From contig BFEA01000397.1 in the NCBI GenBank assembly GCA_003427395.1, positions 618,224-641,415 on the forward strand: a DNA stretch of 23,192 nucleotides. Direction: 5' to 3'. The DNA is from Chara braunii (taxonomy: Eukaryota; Streptophyta; Charophyceae; Charales; Characeae). Both the position numbers and the translations under genes were made by a program. The notes below the pieces were generated by a model, which was not told the DNA's origin, did no database searches, and saw nothing but the letters and a program-made list of their open reading frames with translations. This document shows positions 1-9,235 of this stretch, piece by piece (position 1 is the first letter of the stretch; each line of letters opens with the position of its first letter).

Positions 1-41
1 AAAAAAAAAAAAAAAAAAAAAAAAAAAGAAAAAAAGAAAGG
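1..41. repeat. A-rich tract at window edge
   Basis: An uninterrupted run of A (1-27) is followed by A-rich sequence. It could be the poly-A tail of a retroposon lying off the left edge, or a simple A tract; the window does not show what precedes it. Confidence 0.8.
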
Positions 42-103
42 AGACCAAACTGAGGCGAATAGGAGATGCCTTTTCTCTCCAGATCCTGGGTCGGAACAAC
101 ATA

Positions 104-2367
104 ATGGTGGTGTTCAACCATGAAGAACACGCACGGATCGCAGCAGAAATGAGATCTAGGAACTGCAACGGATCGATCTCCTCGATAACCAAGTGGAAAA
201 AACAGACAGCGCAAAGACAAAACCCGACCTTTACAGTCTCGTACAAACAAACGTTGTTAAAGGAGTATTTCTGGGTTCAGTTCGATAACATCCAACCGGG
301 TTTTCACGGGCTATTGGTAGACAGACTGGAGAGACAATACCCAGCCAACAAAATCCTGAAATGGGTCCATGACGGCCCTCCTTCAAGTCACGACAGACGA
401 CCCGCCGGTATTTCCACAGACGTGGAAATTCCAGATCGAGAGCAGAGTGCTGGACGTCAAGGTTTCCACCAAGACATCTCCGATCTGTTTCAGATGTAGG
501 GAACGTGGCCACATGGGAACAGATCCGAATTGCCCAAAATTCCCCAAACAACCGAAGGATCGGAAACTACACCCAAACATGCTAGTGGAAGTCGAGGATG
601 CTCCGGGTATCTGGTTCATCATCGATTCCAACTACGATGGCTGGGTTTTTTATGACAATCTGGACGACCCAGATTGGGTTTGGCATTATGCAGATCAGGA
701 TCCAATTGTAAAGAAGCCAAACATTTTCCCCCCCACGGACAGTAGATGGCAAAAGAAGGCAACAGGAAAGGTCACAGGGAACCCAACAAAGATAAACACG
801 AACCCATTGATTGACTCCCGAGTGGTAAGAGAGGAGAAATCCAGGGAAGACCTGTTGTGGGACCCGGACGCAGTCAGGGAACAGGCTGAGCAGGAATACA
901 GCAAACACCCGGCAGCCCTCAAAGAATCGCTGAGACAAGCGGAACAAGAGGCTATCCGGGGGAAGGTGAAACCCCACACAGTCAACAAGCGCTCACGGGG
1001 AACAGGAGACTCCCAAGGGACCAAGAAGAGAAAGGCAACGGACAAAGGAATGGAACTGCCAAACACCGAAGAGGGAGGAAACACGGTTTCTGACCCAGCT
1101 GTGGGAGCCACGGGTAGCACAGCTGGGAAAGACAACGAAGAGACAGGGGAAACAGGCACGGACATGGAATCCGAAGCCAATCGGTCCCTCCACTGGCTGA
1201 GGGAGTATATTGAGAAAGCGAAGAAGGAAAGAGAACACGCGTTTGAGATCAGAACAGCGTGTCTGAAGCACGTGGAAAGAACACAGAGAAATGGAAAGAA
1301 GGGCACAGTGGCAGGAATTGAGAGCTCAAAAAACCAGTTTGAATCGCTGACAATAGTCAAGACGAAAGAATTTTCAGAATACACAGCGTTCAGATATCAA
1401 GAGAAGAAGAGAGCAAGAGAACAAGGGGTAACAGACAAGGACAAAATGGCCCCCAACACTAAGGATCATTTCCACGACCTCCGCCCAAAGAAATGGAAGA
1501 CCGGAAAAAAACAGAAGAAGAAAGAGCCCAGCGCAGAACAGCCAGAGACCGAAGAGGAAACAACAAGGTCAATGTTAGAAAAAGAAGTGGTGGTGATTGT
1601 GACCCAGACTGAGAAATTAACGAAGTTAAATGCAGAATAAGCTCCAGAGTTCACCACCACCCAGCACATTGCTGATGGAAAGGCTCCGCCCGTGGTGGCA
1701 TCTGTGAAATCAGCGAGACTGACCCTGATGGACATCAGGCCGCTAATAGCGGCCCGTTTCGTGGAAAACTAGGGTGAATGGCAGATTGCAACAGATGTAT
1801 CCTTCACAATTCCAAGAGTGGATGAAGGGCAAAATGTCGCCAAGATCCTGCAGGAAAAAGTCTCGGAAGGGTCGCCCCTAGGAGTCTTCGAAACATTCCC
1901 TTTGGAAGATGGGCAGGGGAGTACCTCTTCCCAAGCGGATCATTGAGCGACACCCCGCACGAGCCTTTTCCCCAATCATTGCTAAATTGTCAGAAGATGC
2001 TAAACTGAAAAGCGGAATGAGATGGAGGCCATGGAGGACTGTTACAGCAATCCCTTACAGCACGCTGGCAGGATCAGGCATTCCAGTGGAACTCATGGCT
2101 GTCGCAGTGGCTCAGCTGGGGACAGCAGGAATTCTGAGAGGGGACGACGACTTGGAGTCAAGGGCGTGTGCAAAGGATTGGGACGCATACTTCAGAAGTG
2201 ATGACTCTGAGAGTGAAGGAGAAGGATGGCACGACAAAAACATGGAGGAAGGGGGGAAAGAAGATGAGAAGGTAACATCATCTGAGGCTGACGCCAGCAT
2301 TAGCCTGGGGGAATACAAGCTTGAAGACCCGCCTATTAAATTTGTTTGTCTGCGGTGTGTCATTTAA
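104..2367 (+). pseudogene. Broken zinc-knuckle ORF, probably retroelement ORF1/gag-like
   Basis: A degenerate reading frame covers this stretch. The first part (104 to about 390) has blocks such as FNHEEHARIAAEM and WVQFDNIQPGFHGLL, which recall the DUF4283-type RNA-binding region found before zinc knuckles in plant LINE-like proteins. A frame change near 375-395 leads into 369-1640, which carries a knuckle at 486-533 (CFRCRERGHMGTDPNC, spacing C-x2-C-x4-H-x6-C, so the last gap is two residues longer than usual). A long Lys/Glu-rich segment follows. The same frame continues past TAA (1638-1640) and a TAG near 1770 to a TGA at 1944, and a third frame (1909-2367) gives a Ser/Glu/Asp-rich end. 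No endonuclease, RT or LTR was seen beside it. It lies opposite the kinesin gene, beyond its last visible exon. Retroelement origin is inferred; the C-terminal part is not recognised. Confidence 0.5.
486..533 (+). other. CCHC-like zinc knuckle with long last gap
   Basis: The translation reads CFRCRERGHMGTDPNCP. The two Cys, the Gly-His and the final Cys match a retroviral-type knuckle, but His and the last Cys are six residues apart instead of four. Either two residues were inserted or this subfamily has its own spacing. Confidence 0.6.
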
Positions 2368-2620
2368 TTGACAAATTGTACTTACTTTTACTTCAGATGT
2401 TGGGCAAAGGTTGGTAAATTATATCCATTTTTTCCAGGCCATCCTCTTTTCGACTGCGCAAGTGTGTCATTAAGGCAGTCAGTATGTGTGCACTTGGTGC
2501 TCCCATCTACGTATGTACTATGTAGCCACCCTTGCACGCATTTTAAAACTCTCTGGATTTTCAGGCAAGTTAGGTATATTTTGTGGTTATTTTGCAACAC
2601 ATGCACACGCACACGCACAC

Positions 2621-2683
<63 letters not shown>

Positions 2684-2802
2684 CATCCATGCATACGCTT
2701 CTTTATGGGAAATAAGTTAACAAATATCACACATCTTGTGGAACATGGTCAGACAGCGCTTTACCATCTAGCAGATTAAGAGAGGTCTGATGGACATCTC
2801 AC
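2368..2802 (-). other. Intergenic/intronic DNA beyond kinesin exon, with microsatellite
   Basis: This is read as intron sequence beyond the exon at 2803-2866, because that exon ends in a good donor (AAG|GTGAGA on the minus strand). The following motor-domain exon, expected to start around an AVVNE-like block, was not found here or in 1-2367, so it probably lies outside the window. Apart from the CA microsatellite nothing is recognisable. Confidence 0.5.
2603..2681. repeat. (CA)n microsatellite
   Basis: Dinucleotide repeat of about 80 bp, slightly interrupted by CG at its left end and pure from about 2626 on. Open frames through it (His/Thr or Val/Cys runs) are repeat artefacts. Confidence 0.97.
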
Positions 2803-2866
2803 CTTATTCTGAATACGCTTGGCCCGCTGAGCAAACCTGAGTGTACTCAGAGATTCCCCGAAGCAG
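2803..2866 (-). CDS. Kinesin-12-like motor domain exon (third visible exon)
   Basis: A 64-bp exon read on the minus strand from 2866 to 2803. It encodes CFGESLSTLRFAQRAKRIQNK, the end of a kinesin motor core; the LSTL-FAQRAK-I-NK block is diagnostic of kinesins, and the CFGE lead-in resembles the KIF15/kinesin-12 group. The acceptor is TTGCAG|C and the donor AATAAG|GTGAGA. The first base completes a codon begun by AG at the end of the exon at 14449-14507, giving Ser, and the exon ends in phase 0. Kinesins are microtubule motors, and plant kinesin-12s act at the phragmoplast and preprophase band. The family call is strong; the subfamily is inferred from short blocks. Confidence 0.85.
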
Positions 2867-2869
2867 CTG

Positions 2870-3765
2870 CAATTCACGAGAGATGACACATTTTGCAACT
2901 TCACAACATAAGCTGGAACATGCATGGTGTCTGCACCCCCATGTATACTGTATGGGAAAATGGCAGGCAACTTTTGCCCAGATATAGACAACTATTTCCA
3001 TCACCTTTCAGACCTGCAATACCAGCCAAATCGCCCAGGCTGCCTCTCACTGCCTGGGCAGCCCAGCTGGGTAAGATATGGGCAAAGCCCAGCACAGAAC
3101 TCAAAAAAAAAAAAAGGGGGAAATTGTTCAAAAGTTCACAAAAACGATGCTCAGCAGGATTGGAAATCAAACGACTTTGGCCTGAGGGTCACTTCGGAGT
3201 GCCTCACTAACTTGGAAAAAAACAAAACAAAAAAAAAAACATAAATTACAGCATAGCATACGCTTTTGATCCTCAATAAACCCCTTTTATGCACCCTAGA
3301 CGCCCTATGGTGAGAAGTCACCAACTTCAAAGATAAGGCTGCATTTGGGCAGATATGAGTGCGAGCAGAAATGGCCCCACGATTTCTTTGAAACTCATTT
3401 TTTGGCTTACCCAGGTGAGCTGGGCAGGTGCGTCTAGGATGCCCGGCTGCATGTTGGCCTGGGTGACCCTGGTAGCCTGGTTTCAGGCAAAATTAAACCG
3501 CCAGTACCTTTCCTGCCTTTTTGTCTTACCTCCGAGCATGCCAGAAGATGCCCCCCACAGGGTCGGCACAGCTTCGGGCTGGAGTCTATCGCGTTATTTG
3601 AGAGTTCACGAAAAAAAAAAAAAAAGACGAAGATATCACTGTTCTTTTGTCACGAATCACACGTACAGAACTGTCGAGCGCTCATGCTGCTGGTGAAACG
3701 CGTGCTTTCCGTTGTTTGGAAAAAGAAAAAGAAAAAAGAAAAAAAGGAAAGAAGTGCTCCCTACA
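2870..3765. other. Intronic DNA without a recognised gene
   Basis: Mixed sequence with several A tracts (3103-3115, 3218-3240, 3610-3625). A possible SINE lies at about 3100-3235 and is listed separately. Short open frames here show no known motif. Confidence 0.6.
3100..3235 (-). repeat. Possible decayed tRNA-derived SINE
   Basis: Read on the minus strand, a GTTAGTGAGGCACTCCG block resembles a pol III A box, and GTTTGATTTCCAATCC, about 45 bases on, resembles a degenerate B box. A homopolymer tract follows. No target duplication was identified. This is pattern recognition only and could be chance. Confidence 0.28.
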
Positions 3766-3767
3766 GT

Positions 3768-4258
3768 GTTCCGCTGTCAGTGACGGCCTGTCGCCGAATA
3801 TGCAGGGCGCTCCACTACTCACCAAATTTGCAAAAGGAGAATGAATCTTACACTGGAACATGGAAAGATACACCGCCATATTCTTGCCTTTTGTGCATGT
3901 CGTGAGTAGTGGGCTCACGACATGCACAAAAGGCAAGAATATGGCAGTGTATCTTTTCGTGTTCCAGTGTAAGATTCATTCCCCTTTCGCAAATTTGGTG
4001 AGTAGTGGAGCGAGGCCCATAGCAGATTCGATCGCCTGCATATTCGGCGACAGGCCGACAGTGACAGCGGGATACTGTCAGATGCGCGAATACGGGGGCA
4101 GTAGACTGTACGACGGGCCTCGCTCCACTATTCACCAAATTTGCAAAATGAGAATGAATCTATTGCTGGAACATGGAAAGATACACCGCCATATTCTTGC
4201 CTTTCGTGCATGTCGTGAGTCCACTGCTCACGACATTCACAAAAGGCAAGAGTGTGGC
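3768..4258. repeat. Foldback repeat, alternating inverted units (left part)
   Basis: A unit of about 100-140 bp containing CACCAAATTTGCAAAA, GGAACATGGAAAGATACACC and CTTGCCTTTTGTGCATG occurs in alternating orientation. A forward unit ends at 3906, its inverse starts at 3914, a forward unit ends at 4219 and an inverse starts at 4227. The centres are 7-nt spacers between GTCGTGAG and CTCACGAC. The outer arms also carry the inverted pair GCCTGTCGCCGAATATGCA and TGCATATTCGGCGACAGGC. The fourth unit breaks off at 4258, where the LTR of element 1 begins, and resumes at 10879. No protein is encoded; this is a foldback or MITE-like element. Confidence 0.75.
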
Positions 4259-5012
4259 TGAAAGGGTTCACAATGCAATGCCAACTCAAGGGGTCAACAC
4301 GTAGGGTAGGTCCTAAGCCCTAGATACGGTTAGACAGGCCAGAAAGGTCGAAGTCAAAGGGACAGGGGTCGGTACCAACGGTCAAAGGCAAAAACGGTAC
4401 CCGACAGAACAGGGGCCAAATCCAAAGTCCAAAAAGCAGCATATCCCAGGAAGATCCGGAAACAACGGGCAGCATAATGATGAGGCACAAAGGCCAGGGC
4501 AACCGGTACCGGACGGGAGAAACAAAGAAACTGTGAATCTATATTTGGCTAAAAGTTGGACTGGCGGCTCATTCGCTCGTGTGGCAGGAACGCGGAAGCA
4601 TTGAAGCTTGTGCGTTAGCAACAAGGGGAGGATCAGCGCAGCTGAAGGGAATAGCGCGCAGGGAAGAACGAAACCAGTATCAGCGGCCATAGCCGCATGG
4701 TGGAGAAGAACTATTAGGCGGGGTATTCAGGGGATCTTCGGGTTAGGGGTAGTTAGGATTAGAGAGGGACAAGAGCAATCGGGGTAGACAGGGAGAGGTG
4801 ACTAAGACCAGAGTCTGTCTCTTATACACATCTAGATGTGTATAAGAGACAGACAATTCTCCTCGCTGCTGTATAATAGTTTCAACGAAGTTGCGACATA
4901 ATTTGTGTTTTGCTCACCATGTCCAGATACCCGATTCTCGTGTGTGTTTGCAATCGGAAGTGTTGGGTGAAGTTTCCTGCAATTTGCAGTTGAGAAGTTG
5001 AGGATCATTTCA
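4259..5012 (+). repeat. 5' LTR of element 1
   Basis: About 754 bp from TGAAAGGG to ATCATTTCA, giving a 5-bp terminal inverted repeat (TGAAA/TTTCA). The right end is fixed by the PBS one base later and by the matching 3' LTR copy ending at 10878. The left end is inferred from where the foldback repeat stops and the TG begins. Positions 4730-5012 match 10579-10878 closely, except for the adapter at 4815-4852, which replaces about 55 bp present in the other copy. Confidence 0.75.
4815..4852. other. Embedded Nextera mate-pair junction adapter (artefact)
   Basis: CTGTCTCTTATACACATCT (4815-4833) is followed at once by its reverse complement AGATGTGTATAAGAGACAG (4834-4852). This is the Tn5 mosaic-end pair that forms the circularisation junction in Nextera mate-pair libraries. 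It interrupts the 5' LTR. The second LTR copy has 55 bp of ordinary LTR sequence (10664-10718) at the same place. Confidence 0.97.
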
Positions 5013-5013
5013 T

Positions 5014-5025
5014 TGGTATCAGAGC
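5014..5025 (+). promoter_or_regulatory. Primer-binding site, initiator tRNA-Met
   Basis: TGGTATCAGAGC begins two bases after the LTR-terminal CA. It is complementary to the 3' end of plant initiator tRNA-Met including CCA, the usual primer of plant Ty3/gypsy and copia elements. It marks the start of minus-strand DNA synthesis and fixes the LTR boundary. Confidence 0.92.
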
Positions 5026-5486
5026 TGGTTCCCGTTACCCCATGCGGTGACGAAGTGAGGAGGAAGCTGTTTGACGTGCCATTTGCTTGGAGTTGACCGG
5101 CGCTGATTAAGGCCGGCGGGCGCATTGAAAAAATTAAATAAATTTCTGGGATTGAAGAAGGGGTGAGTGACAGGCATCGTCGCGGTTATGTACCTGCCGT
5201 GGAGCGCTCGAGGAGAAACGTCATCGACGGAGCGGCCACTGAGTGAAGTGCATCTACCCCTTGCCTTTGTTGCATGCTGATTGTGCTAATTGCTTGGTTG
5301 TTGTGGAACCTTCTGGGATTTGCTGCTGAGTCAGTCTACAGCTGGGGAATAGGACAGACGCCCATTCCACACAACAAAAAGTTCGGTCCCAGTATTTGTT
5401 AGGATTAGGTCAAAGTCGACCGGGTGATTGCTGGTCAAGACGGTGGAGGTAAGAAGCTTACCTTACTTGCCTGTACCGCCAGCGCC
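5026..5486 (+). other. Untranslated leader of element 1
   Basis: About 460 bp lie between the PBS and the gag ATG. No supported reading frame was seen. A packaging or dimerisation signal would be expected here in this class, but I could not point to one. Confidence 0.6.
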
Positions 5487-7553
5487 ATGGACGATTACCC
5501 CATGTTCGGTTGGCTCACGTTCTCCGTACTCTGGCAGCCATTGCTGCGACTGTTCTTTCCGCTCGGGTTCACGAGAGTGGTGTGCCCGCACGTGACCACA
5601 AAGGGGGGCACGAGTACTGTGCCATACACACCGGCAGAGCAAGCCGAGATTGACAAAAGATTAGCCGAGAAGCGGGAGGAGCGGGAAAGGAAAAAGAAAG
5701 AGAAAGAGGAGGAGATCGCGAAATTGAAGAAGAAGAAAGAAGAAGAGCTAAAGCGGAAAGATGAAGAGGAGGAGGAAGAAGAAACTGAAAGCCTGGAAAG
5801 GAGGAGACGGTCCCTTATAGAGAAAGGGAAGGCAACAGAAGCAAAACAAGAGGAAGAGGATCGTGATTGGCTGTTGCAATTCGGCATAAGGAGCCTTCTC
5901 CCAGAACAGGAAACCGCAGAAGAAAAGGAGGCCCATGAGAAGGCCATAAAAGAGGCGAAGGATGATAGAATGAGGGAAATATTGGAGGAGGAGAGAGTGA
6001 CGCGGTAGAGACAGAGGGCAACGGATGCAAAAAGGAGGCAGTACGTGGAGGAAGAGCGCTTGGAGAAGGAGGGAGCGCAGATCCGTGAAAAGTTGGGGGC
6101 AATACCAGCAGAAGGGGCCGCAGCAGATCAACAGGCCCTTCTGACTGAGGCAATAAAGTATACAACGGCTGAATTAGCCGCCCTGAAGCGGGCACTGACC
6201 GATGTCAGAGCGCACCAGGAGGAGTTCCAATCTACTTGGAACAATTATTTGGTTGCTGCTAATCGCAGGATGGATGACAGGACGTTAACATTTGGGGAAG
6301 CAGTGACAAATGGCGTGCTGATAAAGATGGAGGAAGAATTTCTGAAGTTGAAGAAAGAACTAGGAGTCGGGAGAGGTGAACGTGGAGGAGATGACCGGAA
6401 GGAAGGGATCAGAAGGGATATGGGTCCTGCGACAGTGGGGTTTGAGAAGAAAGAGAGGATGAAGATGAAGACGCCGTGGACGTACACAGGCGCCGCAGGT
6501 GAGAATTACTTGCAGTGGCAGGCGCAGATGGAAACTTACCTGTACGGGCAGCGCATCGAACCCGAAGAACGAATCATAGTTGTCCATTCCTGTTTAGGTG
6601 GGCACGCAGCGATCTACACCCTCCAATTAATGCGACAGGACGGATATGAGTCTGTCGTTGACTGGTCCCACGGAATCCCAGTCAAACGGATGTTTGACGC
6701 ACTGCACCACCGTTTCACAGACCCGACACTTCCGCGCAAGACAGCGGAAGCAATTCTGCATCTTCACGAGGGGGCATGGAGAAATACCTCCGCCCTCAAG
6801 CGCCATACTGATGAGCTGTTGCAATGCTCCGATAATGGACTGACGCCAGCCCAATTGCTTAACTCCTTTGCACGCGCCATTCCTGAGCCCTTGAAGTCTA
6901 ACCTCTTCCCGTTGACCAAGGAGGAAGGCATGACCTATGAAGAATTTCGCAGGCGTGCCGTAGACCAGGCAGGCTTCCTGAGTGAGGCAAATGCCCACTT
7001 TTGGAAGGACCTGCAACGAGGGAGAAAGTGGCGGGGAAAGACTATCGCCAGCAGCGTCCAGACCAAGGATGGCCTGTTACTGACTTTTGAGGAAGGGGGG
7101 CTAGAACACCTCCCAGAGGAACAGATTGAGTTCGGTTCAGGCACCGACAGCGACGGTCAACTGGTCCAGGGAGGGGACTGGACGACTGTTGCAGCCCGTG
7201 GGGGAGGGCACCAGGGTAGAGGCCAAGGTAGAGGAAGCCGAGGTCGAGGACGGGGACGTCAGAGCGGCTACCAGGGGGGTGGCAACGATCAGGGTTGCTA
7301 CGTGGGAGGTAGGGGCTATGGTCCTCCACAGGGAGGCCGAGGACGCTCGTCCTTTGGGGGAAGAGGAAGAGGAAGCCGACCATATCCCGAGCACCCGGGA
7401 TTAGAAGATGGGAAACCATGGATTGCCATGGGGATCTCATATGAGACATGGGCGGCACGCAAGCGCAATGATCAGTGCTTGAAGTGTGGGGACCCCACCC
7501 ACATTGTTCCCTTTTGTCCGGACTACCGAATCCCAAAAGGGAACAGCCAGTAG
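5487..7553 (+). pseudogene. gag: gag of element 1 (one in-frame stop)
   Basis: The chosen start is ATG GAC GAT at 5487, because element 2 has the equivalent ATGGACGAC and the similarity begins there. An N-terminal hydrophobic stretch (FGWLTFSVLW...FFPLGF) is followed by a long Lys/Glu-rich segment likely to be coiled coil (about 5660-6170). A Gag capsid-like region starts near 6470 (WTYTGAAGENYLQWQAQMET) and runs to about 6900. An RGG-box region lies at about 7190-7380, and a knuckle CLKCGDPTHIVPFC (C-x2-C-x4-H-x4-C) near 7478-7519. The frame is interrupted once, by TAG at 6006-6008, after which it continues open to the natural TAG at 7551-7553. Gag would form the particle that packages the RNA. 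The single lesion means full-length Gag cannot be made without readthrough. Confidence 0.88.
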
Positions 7554-7632
7554 GAGTTTCAGTCGCTCCTACTGGGACTGCGAACGAAGGTAGACAGGAA
7601 GAGCGCGCACAACCTTCCTGTTCGCAGGTCCC
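7532..7632 (+). promoter_or_regulatory. Candidate -1 frameshift signal at gag-pol junction
   Basis: C CCA AAA (7532-7538) is a canonical -1 slippery heptamer in the gag frame. An 8-nt spacer follows, then a 10-bp perfect hairpin (CCAGTAGGAG 7547-7556, 9-nt loop, CTCCTACTGG 7566-7575) whose 5' arm contains the gag TAG. A second hairpin follows directly: GGA+CTGCGAAC (7575-7585) pairs with GTTCGCAG, one bulged G, then TCC (7620-7631), around a 34-nt loop with an inner GAAGG/CCTTC stem. Position 7575 can pair in only one hairpin at a time. Pol is open in the -1 frame from here. Element 2 has both hairpins with compensatory changes. Function is inferred. Confidence 0.72.
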
Positions 7633-8477
7633 AATGGCAGAGGCTGATAACGGCCCCCACCTAGCTCGCTGTCCTGAGGTTGCTTGTTGCACAACCTCAC
7701 TAGGTGGTCCCCTGAAAGGCATAGGTGACGAGCTGATCACCCGTCGCCGCGCCTGGGCCTCGATGAAGAAAGGTGCGCAGGGACAGCTAATGTTAGCCGA
7801 TATAGAAGTAGGACGCGAGAGAGTAGGAGCGCTGTTAGATAGCGGCTCCACGCGTAGCTATATTAGTAGAAAGGGACTGCAGAAGATGCGGTTGAGTTTA
7901 AAGGTACAGCGATTAGAAGAACCAATAGCCACGAAAGTAGCAGACGGTCACGAGATAGTGATTAGAGATTGTGTTGAAGGGGTAAGGGCATACTTCCGGT
8001 TAGAGGGGGGAGAGAAGGCAGAGAAAGTTCTGCACTCCCTTGCACTCCTAGTGGAAGAGAACCTGCCTTTCGACATGCTGCTCGGTATGGACTGGGCCAC
8101 GGCGGCGAAAGCAGATATAAAGTGTGGTGAACATGAGTGCTGGCTACCCAGTCCTACAGGCGGGAAGAAGAAGATGAGGATGTTCCACAGATCGGGACTG
8201 GAAACCCGCTTGTCATTGACTTGCATGAGTGCACCTGCATTCGCAAAGCACGTGAGAAGGCATGAGTTGGCAGACCAGGTCTTCGTAGCATACGTTAGAC
8301 CAGCCAACAGCGAGCCAAAGGTAGAAGAGGAGACACCATCCGCTGTCGAGAAACTGTTGCAGGAGTACGCAGACATCCAAGAGGCCCCTACCAGCGTGGT
8401 AGAGCGGAACATCCGCCACCGGATCGAGATAGAACCCGGTAGTAGAGTCCCAAAGGGTGCAGTTTATCGGATGTTTA
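7532..8477 (+). CDS. pol: Pol N-terminus: aspartic protease, element 1
   Basis: Open in the -1 frame relative to gag and presumably reached by frameshifting near 7532. The linker up to about 7740 is poorly conserved. The retropepsin active site is LLDSGSTRSYIS (DSG codons 7838-7846), and the downstream block NLPFDMLLGMDW is typical of Ty3/gypsy proteases. The protease would process Gag and Gag-Pol. The frame runs into the connection region before RT (RHRIEIEPGSRVPKGAVYRM) and breaks near 8475, so Pol is not intact. No independent start codon is convincing. Confidence 0.85.
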
Positions 8478-9235
8478 GAGCTCGGCGAACTGCGTAGACA
8501 GCTAGAGGAGTTAGTTGAGAAGGGATGGACTAGACCGAGCTCATCGCCTTACGGCGCACCAGTTTGTTTGTCCCGAAGAAAGAGGGCGAACTACGGATGT
8601 GTGTAGACTATAGAGGCTTGAATGCAGTGACTGTGAAGAATGCAGAACCACTGCCCCGGATTGACGACCTGCTGGATAGAGTCCAGGGTTGCACCTACTT
8701 TACGAAAATAGATCTGAAGTCGGGATATCATCAGATAGAGATAGAGCCCGAAGATCAGCACAAGACGGCTTTCCGTACAAGATACGGCCACTACGAGTTC
8801 GTGGTAATGTCGTTTGGACTGACAAATGCACCTGCGACCTTCCAGCGCTGTATGAATGATCTTTTCCGTGACTGGTTAGACAAATTCGTAGTCGTTTATC
8901 TAGACGACATTTTGGTATTTAGTAAGACGCCAGAAGAACACGAACAGCACCTTCGTTTAGTGCTAGAGAAGCTGCGATCAGCAGAGTTTAAGGTGAATCC
9001 TAAGAAGTGCGAGTGGGCGAAACGACGAGTCTTATATCTAGGACATGTGTTAGACGGAGACGGAGTTCAGCCGGAAGACGCGAAAATTGCAGCAATACGT
9101 GATTGGCCTGCACCCCGAACGTTAACGGAACTGCGATCGTTCCTCGGGTTAGCCAATTACTATCGGAAGTTCGTCCGTAACTTCACGTCCATCGCTGCAC
9201 CTTTGCGCAAACTGTTACGCAAGGAAACAGTTTGA
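8460..9235 (+). pseudogene. pol: Reverse transcriptase domain, element 1
   Basis: Ty3/gypsy RT. Between about 8475 and 8560 the homologous sequence runs in a different frame from what precedes and follows, so there are two compensating indels. From 8564 the frame is open: FVPKKEGELRMCVDYRGLN, then [28 protein letters not shown] and the catalytic YLDD at 8897-8908, then LGHVLDGDGVQPEDAKI and the connection block SFLGLANYYRKFV. A TGA at 9233-9235 stands where element 2 has a Trp codon. The catalytic aspartates are intact, but the upstream frame breaks and this stop prevent a full Pol. Confidence 0.9.

Noticed and set aside
695-1384. Minus-strand 229-codon open frame
   Set aside because: It is antisense to the zinc-knuckle ORF, and its Ser/Phe-rich content mirrors the Lys/Glu-rich sense strand.
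2388-2779. Open frames through the CA repeat on both strands
   Set aside because: They are His/Thr and Val/Cys runs from the dinucleotide repeat, with no conserved motif outside it.
3768-4258. CRISPR-like array
   Set aside because: Units alternate in orientation, are over 100 bp and lack unique spacers, so this is a foldback repeat.
4815-4852. Natural 38-bp palindrome or Tn5/IS50-type end
   Set aside because: It matches the commercial mosaic-end pair exactly, head to head, and replaces LTR sequence present in the other copy.
7547-7580. H-type pseudoknot: loop CAGTC (7560-7564) with GACTG (7576-7580)
   Set aside because: With the 10-bp first stem formed, the strand would need to cross it with a zero-length connecting loop, which is not sterically possible. 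A plain hairpin is preferred.
7042-7851. Minus-strand 269-codon open frame opposite gag-pol
   Set aside because: Shadow of the RGG and linker region; no motifs.
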